Shown: positions 36,011 to 45,051 of the stretch, piece by piece | How the letters are laid out: each line of letters begins with the position of its first letter | Position numbering within the stretch: position 1 is the first letter of the stretch | Assembly: GCA_002238505.1 (NCBI GenBank) | Contig: MPMM01000001.1 | Coordinates: forward strand, 909,811 to 973,810 | Length of the DNA stretch: 64,000 nucleotides | Source of the DNA: SAR202 cluster bacterium bin22 | Lineage (GTDB): Bacteria > Chloroflexota > Dehalococcoidia > Lucifugimonadales > UBA3495 | Reading direction: 5' to 3' | Notes under the pieces: model-generated | Database searches by the model: none | Told to the model about the DNA's origin: nothing | The model's input: only the letters and a program-made list of their open reading frames with translations | Made by a program: the position numbers and the translations under genes

Positions 36011-38131
36011 TCAGCTGGAGTTGAGGCCTTCGTAGAGCCTGCGGATGCTTTCGACCCCGGCTTCGTCAGAGTTGCCAGAGGCTTCGTCTCTGGAGCCGGG
36101 CAATTCCCGCCGGACCGCGTCGGCCAGGCTGTCCGCCCTCAGGTCTTCCAGCTTCAGGTAGCGGGCCCCCATGGATTCGGCCAGCGGACGGGCCATCTCC
36201 AGCTTGATAAAGTCCAGTTCGGTGTCAATAACAACGCTGGTAATGTGCTTTTCTTCGAATATGGTCGCATACCCTCGGGCTTCTTCGACAGGATTGCCGG
36301 CGCTGCCGTCCAGAGCAACATTGGCGCGACCATCGGACAGTAGCACCACCAGGGGCAATACGTTTCGGTCCTTTAGCCGCTCCGTTTCCAGGCATTCCAG
36401 GGCCAGGTAGAGGCCCCTGGAAAGGGGAGTACGACCACCCGTAGGCATGTCCTGCAAATAAAGCTGGGCCAGATCAACACTGTTAGTGGGAGGCAACAGC
36501 AGGTCGGCCTCGGTTCCCCGAAAACTGATCAGGGCGACCCGGTCCCTTCGCTGGTAGGCGTCAAGCAACAGGGACAGCACAGCGCCCTTAACTGCCACCA
36601 TACGCCGCTGGGCGCCCATGGAGCCGCTGGCATCGACCACGAACAGTATCAGGCTGCCGGTTTTGGTTTCTCGAACCTTCTCCCGAACATCCCAGGGTTC
36701 GATTACGAGGGAAGAATCGGTATCATCGCCCCGGCGCTGTTGCTGTTGTGGCGCGGCGGCACGCAGGGTAGCGTCCAGGGCGAGGTCACTGACCGTACCC
36801 TGGGGTACCTGGGCTCGGACGTAGCGGCCGGCCGTGGAGCCGCTGACGGTGGTGGCGCGGCGGCCGGAAGCAGGACGTTCCCGCCGGTCAGGCGGAGGCA
36901 GAAGGATGGATTGAATGGCGTAAGGATCGCCGGTTTCAAACCACTGGTCCTGGGGACCGGCGCCGGTATCAGGAGATTCTTCCTGCTCCTCGTCACCTAA
37001 GTCAGGAGGGTCAGAGTCTTCCTCACTCCGGTCCTGTGACGACGACTGGCTGTTGTCCTGGGGTTCCCGGCTGCGAGACTGGTTCTGGTACTCTTCCAGC
37101 ATGTTGTCCAGTTGCTCGGTGACCAGGTGGGGTTGCTGGAAGGGTTGTCGGCGCTGGCGGTGAAGCAGGGCCAGTACCGCTGCCTCCCGGACGTCCTCCA
37201 GATCCACTTCCGTACGACCGTCATAGGCAGCGATGGTGCTGGCCGTCTTGTACATCACAATATCGCCGCGCAGGCCGTCCACCTGGTACTCGGCGCAGAT
37301 GTCGGTTATCAGGCCCAGCATTTCATCGCTGACCGAAACCTGGTCAAGCAGTTCCCGGCTGCGTATAAGCCGTTCCCGCTCCTTGCCTTCCTCTTCCTGC
37401 CAACGGTCCATAAAAGTGAAGGGATCGGACTCGTAGGACATGCGCCGGCGAACCACTTCCCGGCGCTCCGCGGCCTCCATAATTCCGTCCACTTCCACGG
37501 CAAGGCCAAACCGGTCCAAAAGCTGGGGCCGCAGGTCGCCCTCTTCAGGGTTCATGGTGCCCACCAGGATAAACTCCGCGGCGTGGCTGACGGATATGCC
37601 CTCCCGCTCCACGTAGTTCCGTCCCATGGCCGAGGCATCCAGGAGCACGTCCACCAGGTGGTCGTTCAGCAGGTTTACCTCGTCGATGTAGAGGATGCCC
37701 CGGTGGGCCGCGGCTATCAGACCCGGCTCGAAGCTCTTGGAACCTGTTTTGATTGCCTGCTCGATGTCCAGGGATCCCACCAACCGGTCTTCGCTGGCGC
37801 CCACGGGCAGGTCCACGATCCTTACCTGGTGATTCACCGGCGGGTTGTCGTTCCTACCCGACTCGCACCACTGGCAAAGACCTTGCCTGGCCTCGGGAAC
37901 ACAGCTGAAGGGGCACCCCTGAAGCACCGTCACTTCGGGCAGCAGGGCAGCCAGGGAACGGACTGCCGTGGACTTGGCAGTACCCTTCTTTCCGCGAATC
38001 AAAACACCCCCGATACGGGGATTCACCGTGTTAAGGAGGAGGGCCCGCTTCATGGCGGTCTGCCCCACTATCGCGGTGAAGGGAAAGGACGGCTCCCGGT
38101 TAGGTTGGGTCAACGATGTACCTCCGAGCAA
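36011..38131 (-). CDS. Fused ChlI/ChlD-type (magnesium/cobalto)chelatase AAA+ and VWA subunit
   Basis: AIVGQTAMKRALLLNTVNPRIGGVLIRGKKGTAKSTAVR, YIDEVNLLNDHLVDVLL; acidic/Pro linker; VWA MIDAS FVVDASGSMGA. Confidence 0.93.
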   Translation of the reverse strand: MLGGTSLTQPNREPSFPFTAIVGQTAMKRALLLNTVNPRIGGVLIRGKKGTAKSTAVRSLAALLPEVTVLQGCPFSCVPEARQGLCQWCESGRNDNPPVNHQVRIVDLPVGASEDRLVGSLDIEQAIKTGSKSFEPGLIAAAHRGILYIDEVNLLNDHLVDVLLDASAMGRNYVEREGISVSHAAEFILVGTMNPEEGDLRPQLLDRFGLAVEVDGIMEAAERREVVRRRMSYESDPFTFMDRWQEEEGKERERLIRSRELLDQVSVSDEMLGLITDICAEYQVDGLRGDIVMYKTASTIAAYDGRTEVDLEDVREAAVLALLHRQRRQPFQQPHLVTEQLDNMLEEYQNQSRSREPQDNSQSSSQDRSEEDSDPPDLGDEEQEESPDTGAGPQDQWFETGDPYAIQSILLPPPDRRERPASGRRATTVSGSTAGRYVRAQVPQGTVSDLALDATLRAAAPQQQQRRGDDTDSSLVIEPWDVREKVRETKTGSLILFVVDASGSMGAQRRMVAVKGAVLSLLLDAYQRRDRVALISFRGTEADLLLPPTNSVDLAQLYLQDMPTGGRTPLSRGLYLALECLETERLKDRNVLPLVVLLSDGRANVALDGSAGNPVEEARGYATIFEEKHITSVVIDTELDFIKLEMARPLAESMGARYLKLEDLRADSLADAVRRELPGSRDEASGNSDEAGVESIRRLYEGLNSS

Positions 38132-38144
38132 GGTGGGTCAACAG

Positions 38145-38939
38145 CTAGCGGGGCGAGGCGCCGGCGGTTTCCCGTTGTGATTCCGATCCGCCAGCTACGC
38201 TGATTCCCTTCTCTCGATATCGAGTGTAGCCGCTCACCCCGAAGGCAATAATCATCCAAAGGAGGAGGTGCCCCAAGATAGAGAAAGTACGGAACATTAT
38301 CACCAGGGAGTCAGGTATCCAGTCAGGTATCGCATCCGGACTGCCGGGAATCGCGGCAAAGACTATCACTGCCATCACGAAATAAGCCGCAGCGATTCCG
38401 ATATATCCCAACTTGCGCTGGGAACCTTGCCAGCCTGATTCGTGAATGTACCTTACTGCCACACCGGCAGCGACAACGGCAGCCAAGGACAGCAGAATGA
38501 AGAGGAACTGGAAGCCCTGCCGGCTCAACAGCGAAGCTTCCTCGCCAACGCCGGGCGGGTTCAAGGGGTACTTAAGCTGGGTAAACAACGAAATGGACCA
38601 GAAACAGGCGGCGCCGGCAATCGCGGCCCAAGTCCAGATGTTCCAGCCTGGAAGCGCCTGGCGGACCACGTTGAAGATTCCGGTGAATACTGCTCCGTAG
38701 ATGACCCCCAGCACTGCCAGGCCGAGAACCAGGCCAATGCGCTGCATACCTAAAGAGCCAAGGAAACCATAGAAGCCAGTTGCATCGCCCCCTACCTCGC
38801 CGGTAGCGGACGCCGCAGCCCCCTCCAGCTCAATGGCCCACTCCATCACAGGCACGTTGAAGACATTCAGGAAGCCGCCAACCAGAAGGCCGGCGAGGGC
38901 GCCCATAACGAGGGAAAGCGGTAGTATGCTACGCATCAT
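38145..38939 (-). CDS. cbtA: CbtA family cobalt transporter membrane subunit
   Basis: LVMGALAGLLVGGFLNVFNVPVMEWAIELE, multiple TM; adjacent cbtB and cobN. Confidence 0.85.
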   Translation of the reverse strand: MMRSILPLSLVMGALAGLLVGGFLNVFNVPVMEWAIELEGAAASATGEVGGDATGFYGFLGSLGMQRIGLVLGLAVLGVIYGAVFTGIFNVVRQALPGWNIWTWAAIAGAACFWSISLFTQLKYPLNPPGVGEEASLLSRQGFQFLFILLSLAAVVAAGVAVRYIHESGWQGSQRKLGYIGIAAAYFVMAVIVFAAIPGSPDAIPDWIPDSLVIMFRTFSILGHLLLWMIIAFGVSGYTRYREKGISVAGGSESQRETAGASPR

Positions 38940-39043
38940 TCAACTCCAACAAAAAATCAGGGTCAAATAACGCATACACACTGCAACCTCCTCTCCAACG
39001 GCATGGCCGCCTGAAGCAGCGTGAAAAGCGTTAAACTAAGCTG

Positions 39044-39067
39044 GCGCCCCCGTAATCCCGGGGGCGC
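39044..39067. repeat. Strong hairpin GCGCCCCC-N8-GGGGGCGC in the cbtB-cbtA intergenic gap
   Basis: 8-bp perfect GC arms; no long U tract on either strand. Confidence 0.7.
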
Positions 39068-39083
39068 AGAAAAGGCTTAAAGC

Positions 39084-39287
39084 CTAGTGGCACATCAAGG
39101 CGACGTGGCGGGCATGGTGGAAGAGTTCATGTACTGCGCCCAAAACTGCCGGGGAACCCAGGGCAGCGCCATGTACGCTGGAATCGACATAGCCGACCAT
39201 ATACAGCACGGCAGCGCCGAGCAGCAACCAGGGAGCCCAAACCGGGGCAGCGCTGTCACCAAACACACTTCTCAAGATTGTCAACAT
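39084..39287 (-). CDS. cbtB: CbtB family cobalt transporter small subunit
   Basis: One TM helix then His-rich C-terminus VHELFHHARHVALMCH. Confidence 0.88.
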   Translation of the reverse strand: MLTILRSVFGDSAAPVWAPWLLLGAAVLYMVGYVDSSVHGAALGSPAVLGAVHELFHHARHVALMCH

Positions 39288-39425
39288 CTTACCCTCCTTA
39301 AGATTTACTGCCGTAAATTCCTTGAATCCGGGGGCAAGCCCATCGGTTTCAAAGTCTATTACCTATCCCAATACCTTTCAAGCACCTTGCCAGGAAAATT
39401 ATGGTAAGTTTCCAATTAATTGCCG

Positions 39426-39836
39426 TTAGCGCTGGACGTAAACAACCCCTTCTTCTCGTCCAACGTACCGATCCCTCATTTCCAGAAAGGCGTCGTACTT
39501 CTCAGGCTGGTAGTCCACGCGGTTATTGTCGTCGTCCAAATACGGATTAGGGAAATAGCAGCGTACCAAAGTCTCTTCCCAGTCCTTGGAGAACCTCACG
39601 TAGAAGGACTTGAGCCCGCCGTGGCTTTCCGCCTCTACAAACTGAATCCCATTTACGGAAGCCTCGGCCAAGTGAAAGTGCCAGTTGTCGGCCTCTATGG
39701 TGTACCAGCCGTTGGTGAAGTCCGGCTCCTTGATGCCTCTGGACGTGTTTTCACTGGCGACTTCACCGCCACCAATCACCCACATCATCTTGTCATTGGA
39801 AGTCAGTTCTCTGATCATCTCTGACAGAGTTTCCAT
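39426..39836 (-). CDS. Conserved hypothetical protein in cobalamin/cobalt cluster
   Basis: Tight spacing to cobN (39880); WYTIEADNWHFHLAEASVNGIQFVEAESHGGLKSFYVRFSKDWEETLVRCYFPNPYLD; family not recognised. Confidence 0.8.
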   Translation of the reverse strand: METLSEMIRELTSNDKMMWVIGGGEVASENTSRGIKEPDFTNGWYTIEADNWHFHLAEASVNGIQFVEAESHGGLKSFYVRFSKDWEETLVRCYFPNPYLDDDNNRVDYQPEKYDAFLEMRDRYVGREEGVVYVQR

Positions 39837-39879
39837 TTCCTGCCTCCTCTGTCTGCTCGCCGTTCTATCAGGTTTGCCA

Positions 39880-42800
39880 TTATGGGGATTGACCCGCCTC
39901 TTGTCTAGCTTCCAGGTCGGTTTCCAGGTCCAGGTAAAGTTCCCGCAGCTTGTCCAGCATTTCAGGCGGGGGATTTTCCCACATGCCGCGCTCTATAGCT
40001 TCCAGCAGCCGTTCGATTATGCCCCGCATGGCCCAGGGATTGCTTTGCCGGAAGAACTGCTGCATGTCCTCGTTAAGGATGTATTCTTCAGTAACATCCT
40101 CATACATCCAGTCTTCAATAACCTGGGCTGTGGCATCGTAGCCGAACATGTAGTCCACCGTGGCGGCCAGTTCAAAAGCGCCCTTGTAGCCGTGGCGCTT
40201 CATGGATTCCATCCACTTGGGATTAACTACCCGACTGCGAAATACCCGCCGCGCCTCGTCCTGCAGGTCGCGCACCCTGGAACGGGACGGGTCGGAACTG
40301 TCGCCAAAGAACTGGCGGGGGTTGCGGCCGGTCAGGGAACGAACGGTGGCAATCATCCCCCCGTGGTACTGCATGTAATCATCGCTGTCGAAAACGTCGT
40401 GCTCGCGGTTGTCCTGGTTCTTTGCAGCTACAACAATCTGGCTGAACCGCTGCCGGAACTGGGGGCGGGCGCTGACACCAAAGTCCTGTTGGGTGTAGGC
40501 ATATCCACCCCAGGCGGTGTACACCTCGGCCAGATCGTGCACCGATTCCCAGTTACGTTCATCGAGCACCGGAAGAATACCCGCGCCGTAAGTACCCGGC
40601 TTGCTGCCAAAAATCCGGTAGAGAGAACCAGACCTGTCGCCGGGCTCAGAGCCCTCAGCTTCAGAATTTTCCGACGTCCGGGCCAGGTCTTCTTTGAGGT
40701 GTTTGACCACGTAATTCCGGTCCGGTGGTTCGTCCACGGATGCCACCAGCTCGACTGACTGGTCCAGAAGGTAGATCAAGTTTGGGAAAGCATCGCGGAA
40801 AAAGCCGCTGATACGCACCGTTACATCAATACGGGGGCGGCCAAGCTCTTCCAGCGGTATTAGCTCCAAACCCGAAACGCGGCGGCTTTCTGCCTGCCAC
40901 ACGGGTTTGACACCGAGCAGATACATAATCTGGGCGATATCGTCGCCGTGCGTACGCATGGCGGATGTACCCCAGACCACCACACCAACCATTTCGGGAT
41001 AGCTGCCCTCCTCCTGCAGGTACTTGTCCAGGAGGGCGTCGCCCAGGTCCTTGCCCACCTCCCAGGCCACGGGCGAAGGGAGGGTCTTGGGGTCAACGGA
41101 GTAGAAATTACGCCCGGTAGGCAGCACGTTGGCCATACCCCTGGTTGGCGCGCCGCTGGGCCCTGGAGGTACAAACCGTCCATCCAGACCCCTGAGCAAA
41201 TTTCCAATTTCGTCGGAAGTTCGCATCAGCGACGGATAAATAAAGTCTGAGACGTAGCGCAGCACCATTTCCGTGGCGGCATCCTGGCGACCCAGGAGAC
41301 CGCTGACAATGGCAGGGACGTCATCCCGGTCAAACCCGTTGACCTGTAGTTGCTCGTATGCGCTGCGGCAAAGCATCTCCAGCCGCTCGATTACGTCGCC
41401 AGCGCTGCGCAAGGGGGTTTCCGAATCCAGATCCCTGAGCGTTGCGGGCATGTTTCCATTAACCGCCCGTCCCGGATCGTCCAGCAACTCGACATAGTCC
41501 AGGCCCAGCGCCTCGGCAATAGCCCGGCGCAGGCTAGGTATGCCGCTTATGTCCAGTCGGGTCAGGGCACACAGCAAACCGACCAGTTGCTCTTCAGTGG
41601 GTGGTTCGCCCAGGGTATGCAGGCCGTCCTTGATTTGCACGTCCTTGATTTCGCAGAGGTAGCCATCAATTTCCAGCATGAACTCGCCGAAATCGTCGGG
41701 CTGGTCCTCTACTCCCAAATCCCGGTGCAACTCCGCCTGCTGGACCATTTCCCAGATCTGGCTTTCCAGCATGGGCAACTTGGCCGGGTCCAGGGTCTGG
41801 CACTGGTAGTGCTCGTCCATCAACTGCTCCAGCTTGGCGATGTCGCCGTAGCTGTCCGCAGTGGTCATGGGCGGAATCAAGTGGTCAATGATAGTGGCAT
41901 GGGTGCGACGCTTGGCTTGGGTGCCCTCGCCAGGATTATTGATTATGAACGGGTAGAACAAGGGCAGGTCTTGAAGAGCCACTTCCGGGTAGCAGGCTTC
42001 CGACAAACCTATTCCCTTGCCAGGCAGCCATTCCAGCGTGCCGTGCTTACCCACGTGCACCATGGCGTCCGCCTGAAACACATCGCGAATCCAGCGATAA
42101 TAGGCAATGTAGTGGTGGGTAGGCGTCAAATCGGGGCTGTGATATACCGAAATGGGGTTCTCGCCAAACCCCCTGGGTGGCTGCAGCCCGACAAAGACAT
42201 TGCCCAGGTCCAGTCCCGCAATGGCCAGGGAATCACCCGTCCGGTAAACCTGGCCCGGTGGGTCGCCCCACGCCTCTTTCAGTTGCTCCTGAACCTGGGG
42301 TGCAAATCCCTGGAACCACTGGGCATACTGACGTCGGTCCACGTGCCCGGCGGCCAGTCGCATTTGCTCTTCAGTCAGGGAGTCCCGGTCATTGCTGCAA
42401 CGCTCGATAATACGGTGAACCAGTTCGTCGCCATCTTCCGGAATGTCCTCAACCTTGTAGCCAGCTTCCCGGAAGGCGTGAAGGAGGTTTATTACCGACG
42501 CCGGAGTATCCAGGCCCACCGCATTGCCTATTCTGGCATCCTTGGTGGGGTAATTGCTCATGATTATGGCGACTCGCTTCTCGCTGTTGGGCTTTAGCCG
42601 CAGGCCGGCCCACTTGGTGGCGAGACCGGCCAGCGCCTGCATCCGATCGGGGGCGGCCACGTAACGCTGAAGCCTGGGGCCGGTGAGGCCGTTTCCGCCA
42701 TCCCCGGCTGTCTCTTCCTTGAAGGAGATGGGAACGGTAATAATGCGCCCGTCAAACTCAGGCAGTGCGATGTTCATCGCCGTGTCTATGGGTCCCAGCC

Positions 42801-43737
42801 CCAGCGAACTTTCCTCCCATTCCTGGCGCGAACCCGTGCTTACGATTCCCTGAATGATGGGGATGTCCAGAGCGTCCAGCAGGTCCACCGACCACCCGGT
42901 GGCGATGGTGGGCCCTTCCTGGCTCAAGTCGCTCATAGCCAGTCCCATGGTGTTGATTATGCAGTCCACCCTGGGTTCCCCGTCGGTACCAGCCATGAAG
43001 CTGGTCAAGGTCCGGCTGCGCTGGCCCTCCTCTTCGGGATTATGCTTGAGGCTGTAGGAATAGACCGGAAGCACGTTGACTTCCTTGCCTTCCAGGCAGC
43101 GGATCAAGTCATCGACAAACTGGAGGTTGCCACTCATCCAGTGAGCGCGATAGAACAGCAAACCCACGCTGGGGCGACCGGAACGGAAACGGCTGGCAAC
43201 ATAGGTTTCCACATCAGCAGTTTCTTCCATGTCTGCATCCGGGTGGTAGATACCTTCCCAGGGAACGGGTTCAGGAGCCTCGTGGCCAAATTCGCTGCCC
43301 AGGTAGGTGTCACTCAGGAAAAGGAAAAGGTTGCGGAAGTTATCTATCCCACCCCTCATGAGGTAGGAAAACACGGTTTCCAGCTCGGCTACAGGTACCG
43401 AGCAAGCGGTCACCAGGTCCTCATCCCATTCCTGGTGACCGGGGCAGGCAATCAGGGGAATGCCCCGTTCATGGCACAGGTTCACCAGGGAATCGAAGGT
43501 TTCGGGCATGGCCCGCTTGCCGCCCAACAGTCGCAGTACCACTACCCCCGCCTGTTCGGCAGCCTTCATCAAGTCCTGGCGAGCGTCGTCCGTGTCCAGG
43601 GCAACTGGGTGGTATGCGCGCACCTGTGGGCTGCCCTCGGGCAACCCGTTAAGCGCGCGGTCGGCGGTCAGAATATCTGTATCCGCCGTCGTTACAAGAA
43701 CAACCGACCCGCTGCTGTTTTCGGTGTTAGAGGTCAA
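39880..43737 (-). CDS. cobN: Cobaltochelatase CobN / BchH-type large subunit
   Basis: 1285 aa; GKHGTLEWLPGKGIGLSEACYPEVAL, YPFIINNPGEGTQAKRRTHATIIDHLIPPMT, TGRNFYSVDPKTLPSPVAWEVG. Confidence 0.95.
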   Translation of the reverse strand: MTSNTENSSGSVVLVTTADTDILTADRALNGLPEGSPQVRAYHPVALDTDDARQDLMKAAEQAGVVVLRLLGGKRAMPETFDSLVNLCHERGIPLIACPGHQEWDEDLVTACSVPVAELETVFSYLMRGGIDNFRNLFLFLSDTYLGSEFGHEAPEPVPWEGIYHPDADMEETADVETYVASRFRSGRPSVGLLFYRAHWMSGNLQFVDDLIRCLEGKEVNVLPVYSYSLKHNPEEEGQRSRTLTSFMAGTDGEPRVDCIINTMGLAMSDLSQEGPTIATGWSVDLLDALDIPIIQGIVSTGSRQEWEESSLGLGPIDTAMNIALPEFDGRIITVPISFKEETAGDGGNGLTGPRLQRYVAAPDRMQALAGLATKWAGLRLKPNSEKRVAIIMSNYPTKDARIGNAVGLDTPASVINLLHAFREAGYKVEDIPEDGDELVHRIIERCSNDRDSLTEEQMRLAAGHVDRRQYAQWFQGFAPQVQEQLKEAWGDPPGQVYRTGDSLAIAGLDLGNVFVGLQPPRGFGENPISVYHSPDLTPTHHYIAYYRWIRDVFQADAMVHVGKHGTLEWLPGKGIGLSEACYPEVALQDLPLFYPFIINNPGEGTQAKRRTHATIIDHLIPPMTTADSYGDIAKLEQLMDEHYQCQTLDPAKLPMLESQIWEMVQQAELHRDLGVEDQPDDFGEFMLEIDGYLCEIKDVQIKDGLHTLGEPPTEEQLVGLLCALTRLDISGIPSLRRAIAEALGLDYVELLDDPGRAVNGNMPATLRDLDSETPLRSAGDVIERLEMLCRSAYEQLQVNGFDRDDVPAIVSGLLGRQDAATEMVLRYVSDFIYPSLMRTSDEIGNLLRGLDGRFVPPGPSGAPTRGMANVLPTGRNFYSVDPKTLPSPVAWEVGKDLGDALLDKYLQEEGSYPEMVGVVVWGTSAMRTHGDDIAQIMYLLGVKPVWQAESRRVSGLELIPLEELGRPRIDVTVRISGFFRDAFPNLIYLLDQSVELVASVDEPPDRNYVVKHLKEDLARTSENSEAEGSEPGDRSGSLYRIFGSKPGTYGAGILPVLDERNWESVHDLAEVYTAWGGYAYTQQDFGVSARPQFRQRFSQIVVAAKNQDNREHDVFDSDDYMQYHGGMIATVRSLTGRNPRQFFGDSSDPSRSRVRDLQDEARRVFRSRVVNPKWMESMKRHGYKGAFELAATVDYMFGYDATAQVIEDWMYEDVTEEYILNEDMQQFFRQSNPWAMRGIIERLLEAIERGMWENPPPEMLDKLRELYLDLETDLEARQEAGQSP

Positions 43738-43755
43738 GTTATCGATACCGTCCCG

Positions 43756-44454
43756 TCAGTGGCTTCCGTTACCGGATCGCAGAAAAACCATGATTGACAA
43801 GTCGCTGAATTCTTCGGTTATGGCAGAACAGTCCTGCAGGGTACCGGTCCAGGCCTTTTCGCCCTCCAGCGTCAGGCGCTGATAGACCGTAACCGGCCTG
43901 TCGGCCGCGACGCCGGCGGATACCAGGTCTGCCGCGATTTGAGGCGGCATCAGGTCAAAGGGGCGCGGCAGCAGAATGATATTGCGCTTGCCCTCATTCA
44001 GGTAATGCTCCAACTCTGACAACGCGGATTCAGAACCGTCGCGCCGGTGCAGGGTAATGAACAGCGACTCTTCCATCGCGATTCCCGAGCGGGCGCAGGC
44101 CATCTGAATTGAACTCACTCCGGGGATCAATTCCACGCTTTCTGCCCTGCGGTAAACCCTGGCCAGCAACTCCGCCGCCGAAACGTTCAGGTCGCCCCAG
44201 CAGCAAACTACGCAGGTCTTGCCTTCGGCGGCCTGCCCTGCGGTATATTCCAGCACATCTTCCTGGTCGCGGTAGCTCATGGGCCGCAACTCAGCGTTGC
44301 CGCACCACTCTTCCACTACATCCAGGACAGTCTTGAACCCTACGACCACGTCTGCCGATTCCAAAGCCTGGCGACCCCGCAGCGTCAACATACGGGGGTC
44401 ACCCGGCCCCACGGCCACCACGGTCATTGATATTCCCTTGTTGTCTGTACTCAT
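43756..44454 (-). CDS. cbiE: Cobalt-precorrin-7 (C5)-methyltransferase-like, CbiE
   Basis: VVAVGPGDPRMLTLRGRQALESADVVVG, LIPGVSSIQMACARSGI, tetrapyrrole methylase fold; next to cobN and B12 riboswitch. Confidence 0.88.
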   Translation of the reverse strand: MSTDNKGISMTVVAVGPGDPRMLTLRGRQALESADVVVGFKTVLDVVEEWCGNAELRPMSYRDQEDVLEYTAGQAAEGKTCVVCCWGDLNVSAAELLARVYRRAESVELIPGVSSIQMACARSGIAMEESLFITLHRRDGSESALSELEHYLNEGKRNIILLPRPFDLMPPQIAADLVSAGVAADRPVTVYQRLTLEGEKAWTGTLQDCSAITEEFSDLSIMVFLRSGNGSH

Positions 44455-44502
44455 TCCTGTGGTTCCTCGCGCCAACGACAGCCGACTTCATCCTTCAAAA
44501 TA

Positions 44503-44530
44503 CAAAAACCCCGAACCCTACGGCTCGGGG
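44503..44530 (-). terminator. Rho-independent terminator / expression platform of the cobalamin riboswitch
   Basis: Minus strand CCCCGAGCC-GTAG-GGTTCGGGGTTTTTG; between riboswitch and cbiE ATG. Confidence 0.8.
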
Positions 44531-44619
44531 AGACGGCTACTTGAATGCTCCTGCGTGGGCCGGTAAGTATCCGGCCACGCCCGAGAACCGACTCCGTTTG
44601 GCGCAGAGTGATGGTCCCT

Positions 44620-44805
44620 GATTTCCGGGGCAGGTCTCCTGGCTTACGGATCTCCGCTCCTCCGGCGCCTTCCCGCCATCCTGGCTCTCACAACACAGGT
44701 GTGAGAGCAAAGACAACAGTGGCAGTTTGCCGGGGGCTTCCCGTTTACAGTGGCGCAACCGCTGCGGAATTTCACCGCCTTCCCTATTGTGCCTGCTGGC
44801 GCCCC
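44620..44805 (-). ncRNA. Cobalamin (AdoCbl) riboswitch
   Basis: Minus strand B12 box AGCCAGGAGACCTGCC (44644-44629) plus AATAGGGAAGGCGGTGAAATTCCGC...GCGCCACTGTAA...GGGAAG core. Confidence 0.95.
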
Positions 44806-44856
44806 AGAAATATTTTCACTTGTTAAGAGCCTGCCAAGAGGGACGGGCCCAGCGTT

Positions 44857-44885
44857 AATTTAAGGCCCTGACAGTTTATTGTCAA
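44857..44885 (-). promoter_or_regulatory. Putative sigma70 promoter of the cobalamin cluster
   Basis: Minus strand TTGACA (44885-44880), 17-nt spacer, TAAATT (44862-44857), ~50 nt upstream of riboswitch. Confidence 0.6.
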
Positions 44886-45051
44886 GGCAAACAAATCTGG
44901 GCCACCAGTATTGGGCAACTATCCACCCGAAGGGTTGTTCTCCATAAGCGGTGCTGCGCTGATACTAACCGGACACCTTGCGATTTGACACCCCCGCAAC
45001 CTTTGCCTATCTTTGCCCCATTCACTCTTTCAAACAATCTGGAGGTGCCTC

